This document shows positions 52,766-62,131 of a stretch of DNA of 64,000 bases, piece by piece; positions within the stretch are counted from its first letter, which is position 1, and every line of letters starts with the position of its first letter. Location of the stretch: NCBI RefSeq assembly GCF_030056665.1, contig NZ_JASHIG010000007.1; one strand, given 5' to 3'. Below the pieces are notes generated by a model. It made no database searches, had not been told where the DNA came from, and saw only the letters and a list, made by a program, of their open reading frames with translations. The translations under genes and the position numbers were made by a program. The DNA is from Flectobacillus roseus. GTDB taxonomy: Bacteria; Bacteroidota; Bacteroidia; Cytophagales; Spirosomataceae.

Positions 52766-53824
52766 ATGAATATTATACTAGTAGGTCTATTGCGACCTTT
52801 TTCGATATTATACGGTTGGATTACGACTTTCAGAAATCTACTTTTTGATTGGGGAATAAAATCGTCAAAATCATTTGATTTACCAATCATCAATGTCGGC
52901 AATATCACCGTTGGCGGAACAGGCAAAAGCCCTCATGTAGAATATTTGATTCGGTTGCTACAACCACATTATTCACTTGCTACCTTGAGCAGAGGTTATG
53001 GTCGTAAAACCAAGGGCTATTTACTTGCCAATCCGCATTCAACTGCGGAAGACTTGGGCGATGAACCTATGCAGTTTTATCAAAAATTTGGACACCAGAT
53101 TTCTGTAGCAGTTTCCGAAAAAAGAGTTTTGGGCGTATCTGAGCTCATAACAGGTGTTCATCCCGAAGTCATTGTATTGGATGATGCCTTTCAACATAGA
53201 GCTATTAAACCCTCGTTGAATATCGTTTTAATTGATTTTCAAAGACCCATTTTTCATGATTTCCCCTTTCCTGCAGGAAGATTGAGAGAAAATCGAGTTG
53301 GGCTCAAGCGTGCAGATATTGTGATAGTATCCAAATGTCCTGACAACTTTGGTAAAGCCCAACAACAAGGTTTTATCCAAAAATTGAAGCCCTATCTAAA
53401 CCCAACAAGTCGGGTGTTTTTTTCAACAATACAATATGGTGAAGTTACTTCTTGCATAGACGATTGGGTGCTTCAAATACCTCAAAAAGTAGTATTGGTA
53501 TCAGGGATAGCCCAACCTCAACTGTTTGAAAAATATGCTAGAGATACCTTTGAAATCATTGAGAACGTAACCTTTCCCGACCATTACTCTTATACCAGAG
53601 CTGATGTTGAAAAAATTTTGCTTATCTTAGAAAAGGCTGAATTAGGCGCAAAAGGCGTTTTGATGACAGAAAAAGACATGGTAAAAATAAAGCCATTATT
53701 GGTTGATTTTCCTGATAAACAGCATCTTTTCTATTATTTACCTATTCAAATTGGCTTTGACGTCAATCAGAAAAAGCAATTTGACGAATTGATTTTGAAT
53801 CATTGTCAAATGTACGTGTCTTAA
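52766..53824 (+). CDS. lpxK: Tetraacyldisaccharide 4'-kinase
   Basis: A 352-residue inner-membrane P-loop kinase that phosphorylates the 4' position of the lipid A disaccharide. Walker A is 'VGGTGKSPH' (Lys54), followed by 'RGYGRKTKGY', 'GDEPMQF' and 'VVLDDAFQHRAIKPSLNI', the LpxK signature. The N-terminal hydrophobic segment is the membrane anchor. Length is normal. The porin gene starts 52 bases downstream and could be co-transcribed, but may also have its own promoter. Confidence 0.95.
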   Translation: MNIILVGLLRPFSILYGWITTFRNLLFDWGIKSSKSFDLPIINVGNITVGGTGKSPHVEYLIRLLQPHYSLATLSRGYGRKTKGYLLANPHSTAEDLGDEPMQFYQKFGHQISVAVSEKRVLGVSELITGVHPEVIVLDDAFQHRAIKPSLNIVLIDFQRPIFHDFPFPAGRLRENRVGLKRADIVIVSKCPDNFGKAQQQGFIQKLKPYLNPTSRVFFSTIQYGEVTSCIDDWVLQIPQKVVLVSGIAQPQLFEKYARDTFEIIENVTFPDHYSYTRADVEKILLILEKAELGAKGVLMTEKDMVKIKPLLVDFPDKQHLFYYLPIQIGFDVNQKKQFDELILNHCQMYVS

Positions 53825-53863
53825 TTCTCACAGATATTATGCCGAAGGATTCGGATAATGGAT

Positions 53864-53871
53864 TAATTTTG
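53864..53871 (+). promoter_or_regulatory. -7-type box immediately upstream of the porin gene
   Basis: TAATTTTG matches TAnnTTTG; it ends 4 bases before the GTG start, so transcription from it would begin at or just after the start codon (leaderless). There is no clear -33 TTG at normal spacing, so this may be coincidence. Confidence 0.3.
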
Positions 53872-53875
53872 CAGG

Positions 53876-55846
53876 GTGAAAACATCGCAATATCTTATAC
53901 TCGTATTTACACTGCTGATTTCAGGCAGTATTTTTTCCCAAACTACCACCAGTAATACCTTTTCTACAGGTGGTTTAGGGAACAATAATGGCTTTCCACC
54001 AGCCCAAACCCAACAAAAAAAGACCAATCAAAAAGGCGGATTAGATGATTCCACAAAAGTAATCTATGGGCCAACTTCAAGTAGATATTTTCTAGAGGAA
54101 GATGTTTTTAATAATAGAAAAAAACTCTATACCATTGATACCCTTCTGAAGGGCTTTCATAATTATAGTCCTATTTTACAACGGAACAACACGCAGGTTG
54201 ATTTAGGTATTTTAGGATCAGCTTCACGTCCATTATTTTACCAAGCACCTGACCAATTGGGAACGAGGATTGGCTATGATGCATACACTTTTTATGCCAT
54301 CGAACCCAAGGATGTAAAGTATTACAATACTCGCTCACCTTATTCGGATATTTACTACGTGACTGGTGGTCAGGGGCAAGATATTTTAAATTTTGACTTT
54401 AACCGAAATGTTGACTCGCTTTGGAACGTTGGTCTGACTTTACATAGAATTACTTCTACCAAACCTCTCGTAGGTGGTACTACCACTAGTACTATTCCCA
54501 ATGCTATAGGACACTGGGAGTTTATGCTTCATTCTAATTATCAAAGTAAAAATAAGAAATATAGTATTATGGGCTATCTAAACCGATTTGACCATAATAT
54601 TATTGATGAAGGTGGCGTCGCTCGAAATGGAGTTCCATATGATTCATTACTATTGTATGATGATAACAATGCTATTTTGACTGCTGCCAATAGTCGTGAT
54701 ACTTGGAATAACGTACATATATATCATGAATATGCAGGGTATAAAGCATTTCAAATTTTTCAAATCTTAGATTTTGAAAGTAGAAAAACTCAATTTGTCG
54801 ACAAAGGATATTCTACCAGTTTGACAAATAAGTTTTACAATATGAGCTATTTGAAAAGCCCTACTACAACCGACACCCTTTACAATGGTTTTAGTGCCAC
54901 GACTTTTCAACATAAATCTGGGATAAAAGGATTTTATAGAGGGTTTAACTATCGACTCCATTTTCGACAAAGAATCTTAAATTATACCAATTTATTGAAT
55001 AACGAAAAGTTGAGCCGCAGTGAAAACTTCTTGGGGATTTGGCTCAATCAATATTTAAAAGATAGTACTAGATTCTTCGCCGAAGGTGAATATCATGTAG
55101 GAAGTGGCTATCGATTGAATGCAGAATTAAGAGGAAAGTGGCTGAATTTTGGAGGAACATTTTTTAGAAATGTCCCTACTTTGGCACAACAGTATATGTA
55201 CAATAGCTCTTATCGTTGGCCAAACGACACCATTAAGCAAGCCAACCAATTGAATAACTTACAGGTATTAAGTTTTTATGCCAATGGTACTTTGAAAATC
55301 AAAAACTTCGTATTTAGTCCTTTTGCAAGTTTTCAGACCATAGATAATTATATTTACTTTGACCAAAAAGCTCTTATTCAGCAATCTACGGGTAGTCCGA
55401 TTGCGATTTTTAAAGCAGGAGGAACCGTAGGGTTTCAGTCTGGAAAATTTACGAATATCAACAATATTTATTGGGCATACACCAAAAGTTCTGATTTAAT
55501 CCGTATGCCAGCCGTTACGATAAATTCTCGTTTGGCACTCGATATTTTGTATGCCAAAGTGCTCTATATTCAAGCAGGTTTGGAATTATATTACAAGTCG
55601 GGCTATTATGGCGATGCCTATATGCCAGCTACTCAACAATTTTATTTGCAAGACAATCAGTATTTGAACAGCAACTTCCAGGCAGATATTTTTGCGGATA
55701 TGCGTATCAATCGTGTGCGGGTATTTTTCAAATTATCACATGCTAACCATCGACTGTTGGGCTCTAGGGGCTATTACATCGCGCCAGGATACGCAGGTGT
55801 AGGTAGAACTTTTGGCTTTGGTGTTAGATGGTTATTGTTTGATTAA
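53876..55846 (+). CDS. Putative outer membrane porin (Porin_10 type)
   Basis: A 656-residue exported protein: a signal peptide in the first 22 residues (ending FSQ), a Gly/Asn/Gln/Lys-rich linker (about 23-60), then a long beta-rich region with aromatic girdles and alternating strands, ending 'FGFGVRWLLFD'. This fits the Porin_10 family that is widespread in Bacteroidota. The start codon is GTG: an in-frame TAA at 53864-53866 excludes upstream starts, and no Met occurs early enough to replace it. The transported substrate is unknown. Confidence 0.87.
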   Translation: MKTSQYLILVFTLLISGSIFSQTTTSNTFSTGGLGNNNGFPPAQTQQKKTNQKGGLDDSTKVIYGPTSSRYFLEEDVFNNRKKLYTIDTLLKGFHNYSPILQRNNTQVDLGILGSASRPLFYQAPDQLGTRIGYDAYTFYAIEPKDVKYYNTRSPYSDIYYVTGGQGQDILNFDFNRNVDSLWNVGLTLHRITSTKPLVGGTTTSTIPNAIGHWEFMLHSNYQSKNKKYSIMGYLNRFDHNIIDEGGVARNGVPYDSLLLYDDNNAILTAANSRDTWNNVHIYHEYAGYKAFQIFQILDFESRKTQFVDKGYSTSLTNKFYNMSYLKSPTTTDTLYNGFSATTFQHKSGIKGFYRGFNYRLHFRQRILNYTNLLNNEKLSRSENFLGIWLNQYLKDSTRFFAEGEYHVGSGYRLNAELRGKWLNFGGTFFRNVPTLAQQYMYNSSYRWPNDTIKQANQLNNLQVLSFYANGTLKIKNFVFSPFASFQTIDNYIYFDQKALIQQSTGSPIAIFKAGGTVGFQSGKFTNINNIYWAYTKSSDLIRMPAVTINSRLALDILYAKVLYIQAGLELYYKSGYYGDAYMPATQQFYLQDNQYLNSNFQADIFADMRINRVRVFFKLSHANHRLLGSRGYYIAPGYAGVGRTFGFGVRWLLFD

Positions 55847-56060
55847 TTTGACAATAGAATTCCCAAATTAAATTTTATAGGCTTCAGGCTATCAGCTGTA
55901 GGTATTAGGCAAAGGCATATATGAATTTTTGAAAAGTATTTTGAAGAAAGCCAAATGTCAAATAGTTGATTACAGATTTTCATTCCTACCTGACATCTAA
56001 TAATCGATATACAATTAACAGATAGCGTCTATTGCTAAAGAATCTTAATTTTAAACTTCC
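55847..56060. repeat. Dispersed repeat fragment downstream of the porin gene
   Basis: The words 'ggcttcaggctatcagctg' and 'ggtattaggcaaaggc' at about 55878-55920 match the reverse complement of the block at 35045-35075. No gene is here; it lies between the porin and miaE genes. Confidence 0.5.
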
Positions 56061-56642
56061 ATGCTTGGACTTAAGCTTCCGACTGACCCGCGTTGGGTAA
56101 ATATTGCTGAAAAAAATATCGCAGAAATTCTCGTTGACCATGCTTATTGCGAGCAAAAAGCAGCCTCCTCCTGTATTTCACTGATTATTCAATATCCCGA
56201 AAGAGAAAAGCTAAGAGAAGTATTAATGCCCGTAGTTTCGGAGGAGTGGGCACATTTTCGCATGGTGATTCGGGAGCTCGATAAAAGAGGCCTGCCTCTT
56301 GGTAAGCCACGCAAAGATGAATACGTAATCCAGTTGAATGCTAGTATCCGTCATGGAGGAACTCAAGATCAACAGTTGGGAGAGCGACTTTTTATCAATG
56401 CGCTCATCGAAGCCCGTAGCTGTGAGCGATTTAGAATATTGTCCCAAGAAATTCAGGATGAATCTTTGAAAAAGTTCTATCATGAGTTAATGATTTCTGA
56501 GGCAGGTCATTATGTCAATTTTATAGACCTCGCCAAAGAATATCTTCCAGCAGAATATGTAAAACAACGTTGGAATGAGTGGCTCGAAATAGAAGCCAAT
56601 ATTATTACGAATTTAGAACTTCGTGGTGATAGAGTTCATTAG
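56061..56642 (+). CDS. miaE: tRNA-(ms2io6A)-hydroxylase
   Basis: A 193-residue non-heme diiron enzyme that hydroxylates the isopentenyl group of ms2i6A37 in tRNAs reading U-starting codons. The ferritin-like four-helix bundle has two metal motifs: 'SEEWAHFRMV' and 'MISEAGHYVNF', with further Glu in 'DHAYCEQKAA' and 'EARSCERF'. Length is normal for the family. It is one of several tRNA-modification or processing genes in this window (rnz, mnmE). It ends close to a nest of inverted repeats. Confidence 0.95.
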   Translation: MLGLKLPTDPRWVNIAEKNIAEILVDHAYCEQKAASSCISLIIQYPEREKLREVLMPVVSEEWAHFRMVIRELDKRGLPLGKPRKDEYVIQLNASIRHGGTQDQQLGERLFINALIEARSCERFRILSQEIQDESLKKFYHELMISEAGHYVNFIDLAKEYLPAEYVKQRWNEWLEIEANIITNLELRGDRVH

Positions 56643-56870
56643 TTGAGTGATGAGTTTTGAGTTGTGAATGATGAATTAGGATTGTACGAAGGATTTCCAA
56701 CAATTGCGGATTTGAGATTTCTGATTTCGGAAATAAAATGAAATACCTTTATTTTTTACAAAATATAGAAGATTACACTTCCAAAATCCCAAATCCGATA
56801 TCCTAAATAGACATTTTTAGACTCCTTCATACACGACTCACTCAACATTCACAACTCTCTACTTTCACCT
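56643..56870. repeat. Nested inverted repeats between miaE and the AddB-like gene
   Basis: Outer arms with GAGTGATGAG/TTGTGAATGATGA words (56645-56680) and CACGACTCACTC/ACATTCACAAC words (about 56828-56858), and an inner pair GGATTTGAGATTT (about 56708) with AAATCCCAAATCC (about 56784). There is no ORF. The same words are used in 11718-11948 and 59918-60003. Confidence 0.65.
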
Positions 56871-56892
56871 AAAAAACCTTAAAGGCTATTAC

Positions 56893-59800
56893 ATGGAAAC
56901 CTTTCTCGAAAAAGCTGCCTCTCATATTTTCCAAAAGCACAGTATTCATCAACTCAGTAATATTTGTACCGTTATTCCGTCTCGACGTGGGGTTTTGTAT
57001 TTCAAGCAAGCTCTTGCTAATCAGGCAGATGCTCCATTTTTGGCGCCTGATGTGATGGCAATCGACGACTTTGTGATGAACGTAACGGGACTTAAGCAAA
57101 TAGACCCCGTTGCTTTGTTGTTTGAACTATATGACGTTTTCAAAACGATAGATCCATTAGTCGTTTTTGAACGCTTTATGACTTGGGCTCCCACTTTACT
57201 GAATGACTTCGATAAAATAGACCAATATCTGGTCGAACCCAAAAAGCTTTTTAGTTTTATGTCCGAGGCAAAAGCTTTGGAACGCTGGCAAATGCAATTG
57301 GGTGAATCTCAACGTGACCGTCTTAAAAGCACCGAACGTACCGATCGTTATTTCAAACTTTTTGAAAATATTCATGAGGTATACAACCTTCTACAAGCAC
57401 GCTTGCGTGAAAAAGGTTTAGTCTATCGTGGAATGGCATATCGTGAATTAGCCGAACACGTGGATACTTATTTGTTGGATAATCCACAACATAAAAAATA
57501 CTATTTTGTGGGTTTCAATGCGCTCTCTAATGCCGAAGAAAAAATCATTCGTTCTTTATTGAAAAGAAAAGAAGGGAATGATTTTTTTGCAGAAACCCTT
57601 TGGGATTCTGACGCCTATTATTTAACAAACAAGGACCAAAAGGCAGGAAACTGGCTTCGAGATTACCGTACAGGTAACAATATGCCCGACCAATTGCCTT
57701 TGTTCAACAATGAGTGGAATTGGGTATCAAATGAGTTGCTAAAAGGTCAAAAAAATGTCCAAATCATAGGTGTTGCCAATGCCTCCATGCAAGCTAAAGT
57801 CGCAGGGAAAATCTATGCCGACTGGAATCAACAGATAGAAGGACAAACTCAAACGGCCATCGTGTTGGGCGACGAAAACTTGCTGGTTCCAGTAATGAAC
57901 TCGCTCGGAAAAGATGTTGCCAATCTTAATATTACGATGGGGCTTTCGCTCAAAAACTCGATGCTATTTACCCTCATCGACGCCATGTTTGAGATGCAAC
58001 GCAATTTGGTAGAGTTCAAAAATGCAGAAGGAGAAACTAAACGCATTCCTAAGTTTTCGTACAGACAAGTAGTTCGCATCCTCAATCACCCGTTTGTGAG
58101 AAGATACGAGGCTATGCATTATCCACTGGTAGAGGAGCTTACCGAAAATGAGCAATTGCAAAACCCTATCAGACAGACCCTTCGAGATATTACCATTCAT
58201 AATAAAGTCTTCTTGAGCTCGAAAGAATTGAAGGAAATGGGGCAAGATGACCGACTTTTTAATATCGTCTTTAATCACTGGGAACAAAAACCTAAAAAAG
58301 CTGTCGAACAGTTTTATGCCCTCATTGATTTGTTGCGTGAGGTGTATCGTGAGCGTCAGGATGCGGTCGAAAATGAATATTTGTATCAGTTTTATTTGCT
58401 GTTACAACGTATGGAAATGATTTTGGCAGAACGAGGAGAGTCCGTTTCTATCAAAAGTTTCAAGACCTTTTTGTATGAGCTAATCAAACAAACCAAAATA
58501 CCTTTCGAGTCTGAAACAGACCAACGTTTGCAAATTATGGGTATGCTCGAAACACGTACCTTAGATTTTGAACGCTTGATTATTTTATCGGTCAATGAAG
58601 GCGTTTTACCACAAGGAAAAAGGCAAAATACCCTGATTCCTTACGAAGCTTTGTCTGACCCACAGTTTAATTTACCAACCCATAATCACGCGGATGCTGT
58701 TATGGCATATCACTTTTTTAGACTTTTACAAAGAGCTAAAGAAGTGGTATTGGTGCATGTATTGCCATCGGATACGTATGGCGCAGCCGAAAAAAGTCGC
58801 TTTATTTTACAAATTGAGCACGAACTTCGTCACCTTAATCCCAACTTGAATATTACCCAAAATCAAGTCAATTTCGAAACTGAGATTACGGCAGAGGAGG
58901 AGGAAAGTGGACTAAAAATCGAGAAAACGCCCGATATGCTGGCGATGATAGAACAAGAAATCAACGAGCGAGGGATATATCCTTCGCATATTAATCAGTT
59001 TGTGGATTGTTCGATGCAATATTATTTCAACAAAGTGGCAGGTATTGCACCAGAGGAGGAAGTCGCCGAAAAATTGGCCTCTGATTCATTTGGTAACTGG
59101 ATTCACAAGACTTTTGAAAATATAGATACAGCTTTTTTAAAAGGTGATGATTTAATCGAAAAGACGGATGGTATTATTCAACAATCAGATTTGGAGTTTG
59201 TTCTGAAAAATATAGATACCTATTTGAAAAAAGCATTTGAACAAACCAATCCCGGACTTCGAATGACTGAGGGCGAAAACTATATTTTGTACCAAGTTGG
59301 AGAAACCTTGGTTAAGAAATTTTTAAAATTTCAAATCGCCAATGAGTCATTTCCTATTGAATTATTAGATGCCGAGAAAACCTTGAAAGTTGGCCTAGAA
59401 GTAGAAGTAAACGGCAGAACCATTCCTTTTAAGTTGGCTGGACGCATCGACAGAATTGATAGAATTCATGGGCGAACAGTGCGAGTGATTGACTACAAAA
59501 CAGGTTTGGTAAAACCCGAAGATTTGAAAGTCAAAACTGAGTTGATAGAGGAAGTCTTGCTAGAGGAATCAGAGAAAGGTAAACTCCGTCAATTATGGTT
59601 GTACAAATACATGATTCTGAAAAGAATGATGACACAATATGGCTTGAGTATTCGAGGAACAAGGTTGAAGGCAGATGAAAATAAAGTTGTGTCGGGAATT
59701 TACTCTTTCCGAAATATAGAAGCAGGTTTATTAGAACAAGATTTTAAGTTTTCGGACCATGAGACAATAGAGGAATTTATGATTTCGTCAGAACAATATT

Positions 59801-59907
59801 TGGCTAAATTTTTAGAAAAACTGCTTAATCCCGAAATCCCATTTTCTCGTACAGAAGATAGAGATATTTGTACTTTCTGCGATTTCAAACGCATTTGCGG
59901 AAGATAG
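56893..59907 (+). CDS. AddB-like PD-(D/E)XK nuclease with Fe-S cluster
   Basis: A 1004-residue protein. The N-terminal two thirds look like a degenerate UvrD-type helicase ('VIPSRRGVLYFKQAL', 'LETRTLDFERLIILSVNEG'), as in AddB. The C-terminal third is a RecB-family nuclease with 'LAGRIDRIDRI' and 'VRVIDYKTG'. Cys706, Cys993, Cys996 and Cys1002 ('CTFCDFKRIC') are positioned to hold the 4Fe-4S cluster of AddB. Function: with an AddA-type helicase it resects double-strand ends for recombination. No addA-like gene is adjacent in the window; it may be encoded elsewhere. Confidence 0.9.
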   Translation: METFLEKAASHIFQKHSIHQLSNICTVIPSRRGVLYFKQALANQADAPFLAPDVMAIDDFVMNVTGLKQIDPVALLFELYDVFKTIDPLVVFERFMTWAPTLLNDFDKIDQYLVEPKKLFSFMSEAKALERWQMQLGESQRDRLKSTERTDRYFKLFENIHEVYNLLQARLREKGLVYRGMAYRELAEHVDTYLLDNPQHKKYYFVGFNALSNAEEKIIRSLLKRKEGNDFFAETLWDSDAYYLTNKDQKAGNWLRDYRTGNNMPDQLPLFNNEWNWVSNELLKGQKNVQIIGVANASMQAKVAGKIYADWNQQIEGQTQTAIVLGDENLLVPVMNSLGKDVANLNITMGLSLKNSMLFTLIDAMFEMQRNLVEFKNAEGETKRIPKFSYRQVVRILNHPFVRRYEAMHYPLVEELTENEQLQNPIRQTLRDITIHNKVFLSSKELKEMGQDDRLFNIVFNHWEQKPKKAVEQFYALIDLLREVYRERQDAVENEYLYQFYLLLQRMEMILAERGESVSIKSFKTFLYELIKQTKIPFESETDQRLQIMGMLETRTLDFERLIILSVNEGVLPQGKRQNTLIPYEALSDPQFNLPTHNHADAVMAYHFFRLLQRAKEVVLVHVLPSDTYGAAEKSRFILQIEHELRHLNPNLNITQNQVNFETEITAEEEESGLKIEKTPDMLAMIEQEINERGIYPSHINQFVDCSMQYYFNKVAGIAPEEEVAEKLASDSFGNWIHKTFENIDTAFLKGDDLIEKTDGIIQQSDLEFVLKNIDTYLKKAFEQTNPGLRMTEGENYILYQVGETLVKKFLKFQIANESFPIELLDAEKTLKVGLEVEVNGRTIPFKLAGRIDRIDRIHGRTVRVIDYKTGLVKPEDLKVKTELIEEVLLEESEKGKLRQLWLYKYMILKRMMTQYGLSIRGTRLKADENKVVSGIYSFRNIEAGLLEQDFKFSDHETIEEFMISSEQYLAKFLEKLLNPEIPFSRTEDRDICTFCDFKRICGR

Positions 59908-59917
59908 GAGTGGGGAG

Positions 59918-60003
59918 AGTTTTGAATGATGAGTGATGAATTGTGAATGGTGAAAACTAAATTAAAAATAAACACTCATTCACAACTCACTCATTCACAA
60001 TTT
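59918..60003. repeat. Inverted word-repeat between convergent AddB-like and FKBP genes
   Basis: The left arm 59918-59952 ('gaatgatgagtgatgaat') and right arm 59972-60003 ('cattcacaactcactcatt') are inverted copies, with the 3' ends of both genes facing each other. It may serve as a bidirectional terminator. Confidence 0.65.
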
Positions 60004-60011
60004 AAAAAATG

Positions 60012-60449
60012 CTAGTTGGTTTTCAACAACTCAACTTCAAAAATCAATACTGCACCACCAGGGATATCTGGACCTGCACCACGTTCGCCATAAGCTAAGT
60101 TGTGTGGCAAATAGAATTTGTATTTACTTCCTGTAGGCATCAATTGCAAACCTTCTGTCCAACCAGAAATTACTTGGTGCAATCCGAAAGAAATTGGGTC
60201 ATTGCGCAAAACGCTACTATCAAACACAACACCGTCGATGGTTGTACCGTGATAATGTGTCAAAACTTTTGCAGTAGGACCCGATGGTTTTGGACCAGTA
60301 CCTTCTACCAATACTTCATATTGTAAACCACTAGCTGTTTCGATAACCTCTGGTCTTTTTTTATTTTCTTCCAAAAAAGCCTTACCTCTAGCGATTTCGT
60401 TTTCTAAAACTTCACGAAGTTGTGCACGCTGACGCTCAAAAATGTTCAT
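60012..60449 (-). CDS. FKBP-type peptidyl-prolyl cis-trans isomerase
   Basis: A 145-residue FKBP with an N-terminal helical segment (about 1-40) and an FKBP domain (about 45-145). Active-site residues present: 'HYHGTTIDGVVFDSS', 'GWTEGLQLMPTGSKYKFYLP', 'AYGERGAGPDIPGGAVLIFEVEL'. There is no signal peptide, so it is cytoplasmic or N-terminally processed. It speeds up prolyl isomerisation in folding. The overall build is like FklB/Mip without a leader. Single gene, convergent with the AddB-like gene. Confidence 0.94.
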   Translation of the reverse strand: MNIFERQRAQLREVLENEIARGKAFLEENKKRPEVIETASGLQYEVLVEGTGPKPSGPTAKVLTHYHGTTIDGVVFDSSVLRNDPISFGLHQVISGWTEGLQLMPTGSKYKFYLPHNLAYGERGAGPDIPGGAVLIFEVELLKTN

Positions 60450-60628
60450 GTGATAAAAATTTATTAAATGAAAAATGCTTCAGATTCAATTGCCCGAAGA
60501 CAATACAAAATTACAAACTTTCCTTTTATGAATACCTTTAAACAAAAAAGGATTACAGTCTGTTAAATTATTGAGATAACCAAAGCGATGATTGCTTGGT
60601 TCAAAATAGCCCAATAGATTAGAATTTT

Positions 60629-61633
60629 ATGAAAAAACAAGCCATAAAACCTGCCAGATATTTCTCTAATCAAACACTAGCCGACGCCCGTCAACGAGGC
60701 GACCAACTGGCAGATGTTTGTATTCAATCGGTATTTGAACAAGTTGGGATTACTGGCTTGAGAACCTTTTTTCAATGGTTAGTCAAGGAAGATTTTGATT
60801 GGAAAAGTCAGTTAGATTTTGTGCAAAAGTATTTTCAGGATAATGCTGTTTTTCCTTCTTTTTACCAAGAAAAACAATTTCAAAAAGGTTTAGATTTTGC
60901 CCAAAAGCATCAGGCTGATATTGCACTAATGCTCGGATGCTTATCATTGCCTTATTGTTATGCAGGCGCAGATGGAGCGAAGGTTTTGTGGATGTCAGAG
61001 CGAATAGGCAAAGATACCCAGAAGAGATTAGAAGAAACGGGAAATTTTGTTTTTGGGGTATTAAATCCCAAGCAATGGAAAAGCTCAGAAGCAGGAATTC
61101 CAATGGCGATGATACGCATATTGAAAGTTCGATTGATGCACGCATCTATTCGATTTTTTACCCTAAATCATCAAACTTGGGATACAAAGGCGCTGGGGTT
61201 GCCTGTAAATCAAGAAGATATGGCAGGCACAAATCTGGCATTTAGTTATATTGTGATTGTAGGAATGCGCAAAAATAACCTATCCATTTCGGATGAAAAT
61301 GCAGAGGACTATCTTCACACTTGGAACACCATTAACGCGCTAATGGGCGTAGAGATGGAGCTTTTGCCCCAAAACCTTCGGGAAGCATTTGTATTGGCTA
61401 AAGCCATTGCAAAACGTCAATTTCGTACCTCCGAAGAGGGTATCAACTTAACCAAAGCACTATTGAAGGTTTTAGAAAGATTTATTGACAACCCATTACT
61501 AAAGCCTATCCCAAGTGCTTTTATGCGTCACTTATTAGGAAAAGAAGTAGCAGATTTACTCCAAATTCCCAATAATCCTCTGGAAGAGCGATTGGTGCCT
61601 TTTATTCCAGTTAAGGCAGTGTTTGGGTTTTGA
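60629..61633 (+). CDS. MpaB-family oxygenase-like protein (DUF2236)
   Basis: A 334-residue protein of the DUF2236/MpaB family. It has the family landmarks 'RLMHASIRFF', 'PVNQEDMAGTNLAFSYIVI' and 'EDYLHTWNTINALMGV', and an 'ALMLGCLSLPYCYAGADG' hydrophobic helix. Family relatives include latex-clearing-type heme proteins and fungal meroterpenoid enzymes; the heme-ligand residues cannot be fixed here. The substrate is unknown. It is separated from an SCP2 gene by the repeat array at 61634-62050. Confidence 0.82.
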   Translation: MKKQAIKPARYFSNQTLADARQRGDQLADVCIQSVFEQVGITGLRTFFQWLVKEDFDWKSQLDFVQKYFQDNAVFPSFYQEKQFQKGLDFAQKHQADIALMLGCLSLPYCYAGADGAKVLWMSERIGKDTQKRLEETGNFVFGVLNPKQWKSSEAGIPMAMIRILKVRLMHASIRFFTLNHQTWDTKALGLPVNQEDMAGTNLAFSYIVIVGMRKNNLSISDENAEDYLHTWNTINALMGVEMELLPQNLREAFVLAKAIAKRQFRTSEEGINLTKALLKVLERFIDNPLLKPIPSAFMRHLLGKEVADLLQIPNNPLEERLVPFIPVKAVFGF

Positions 61634-62050
61634 GGGAGAGTGGCAAAGGCACAGAGGCACAGCGTCTAGTGGCAAAGGCACAAAGGCACAAAGTGGCAAA
61701 GTGTTTTTTTTGAAGTGGCAAAGGCACAGAGGCACAAAGTGGCAAAGTGTTTTTAGGGGAGTGGCAAAGGCACAAAGGCGCAAAGTGGCAAAGTGTTTTT
61801 TTGAAGTGGCAAAGGCACAGAGGCGCAAAGTGTTTTTTTTGAAGTGGCAAAGGCATGACGGCACTTCTGCCTTCACTACGCCTCTGCCACTAGGCGCAAG
61901 CATTACGTCTCTACTAAAACCACTTTGTGCCTCTACCACTTCTGCCTTCACTATGCCTCTGCCACTAGGCGCAATCATTGCGTCTCTATAGAAAACCACT
62001 TTGTGCCTTTGTGCCTCTGCCACTTGTGCCTTCTTTCTACCTCCCTCCAT
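61634..62050. repeat. Tandem and inverted repeat array of 'GGCAAAGGCAC' words
   Basis: The left half (61634-61855) has six copies of GTGGCAAAGGCA, spaced about 29-46 bp, with AAAGTGGCAAAGTGTTTTT between them. The right half (61862-62030) has the complementary words (ACTTTGTGCCT, CTCTGCCACT) in two direct copies of a 75-bp unit starting about 61862 and 61937, each holding the motif 'ACTAGGCGCAA'. The halves can fold on each other. Both strands show long open frames of low-complexity sequence that are not genes. Confidence 0.85.
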
Positions 62051-62131
62051 TTTGATTTTACAATAAAAATCCGTATGCTTGCATAATAATTTTATTTCTC
62101 AAGCAATCAATACCTTTTATCATATATACAA

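Noticed and set aside
61556..62050. A 164-residue minus-strand ORF and a 122-residue plus-strand ORF
   Set aside because: Both read through the repeat array with repeated low-complexity phrases and no domain; they are products of the repeats.
61634..62050. CRISPR array
   Set aside because: Repeat units vary in spacing and content, have no unique spacers, and there are no cas genes.
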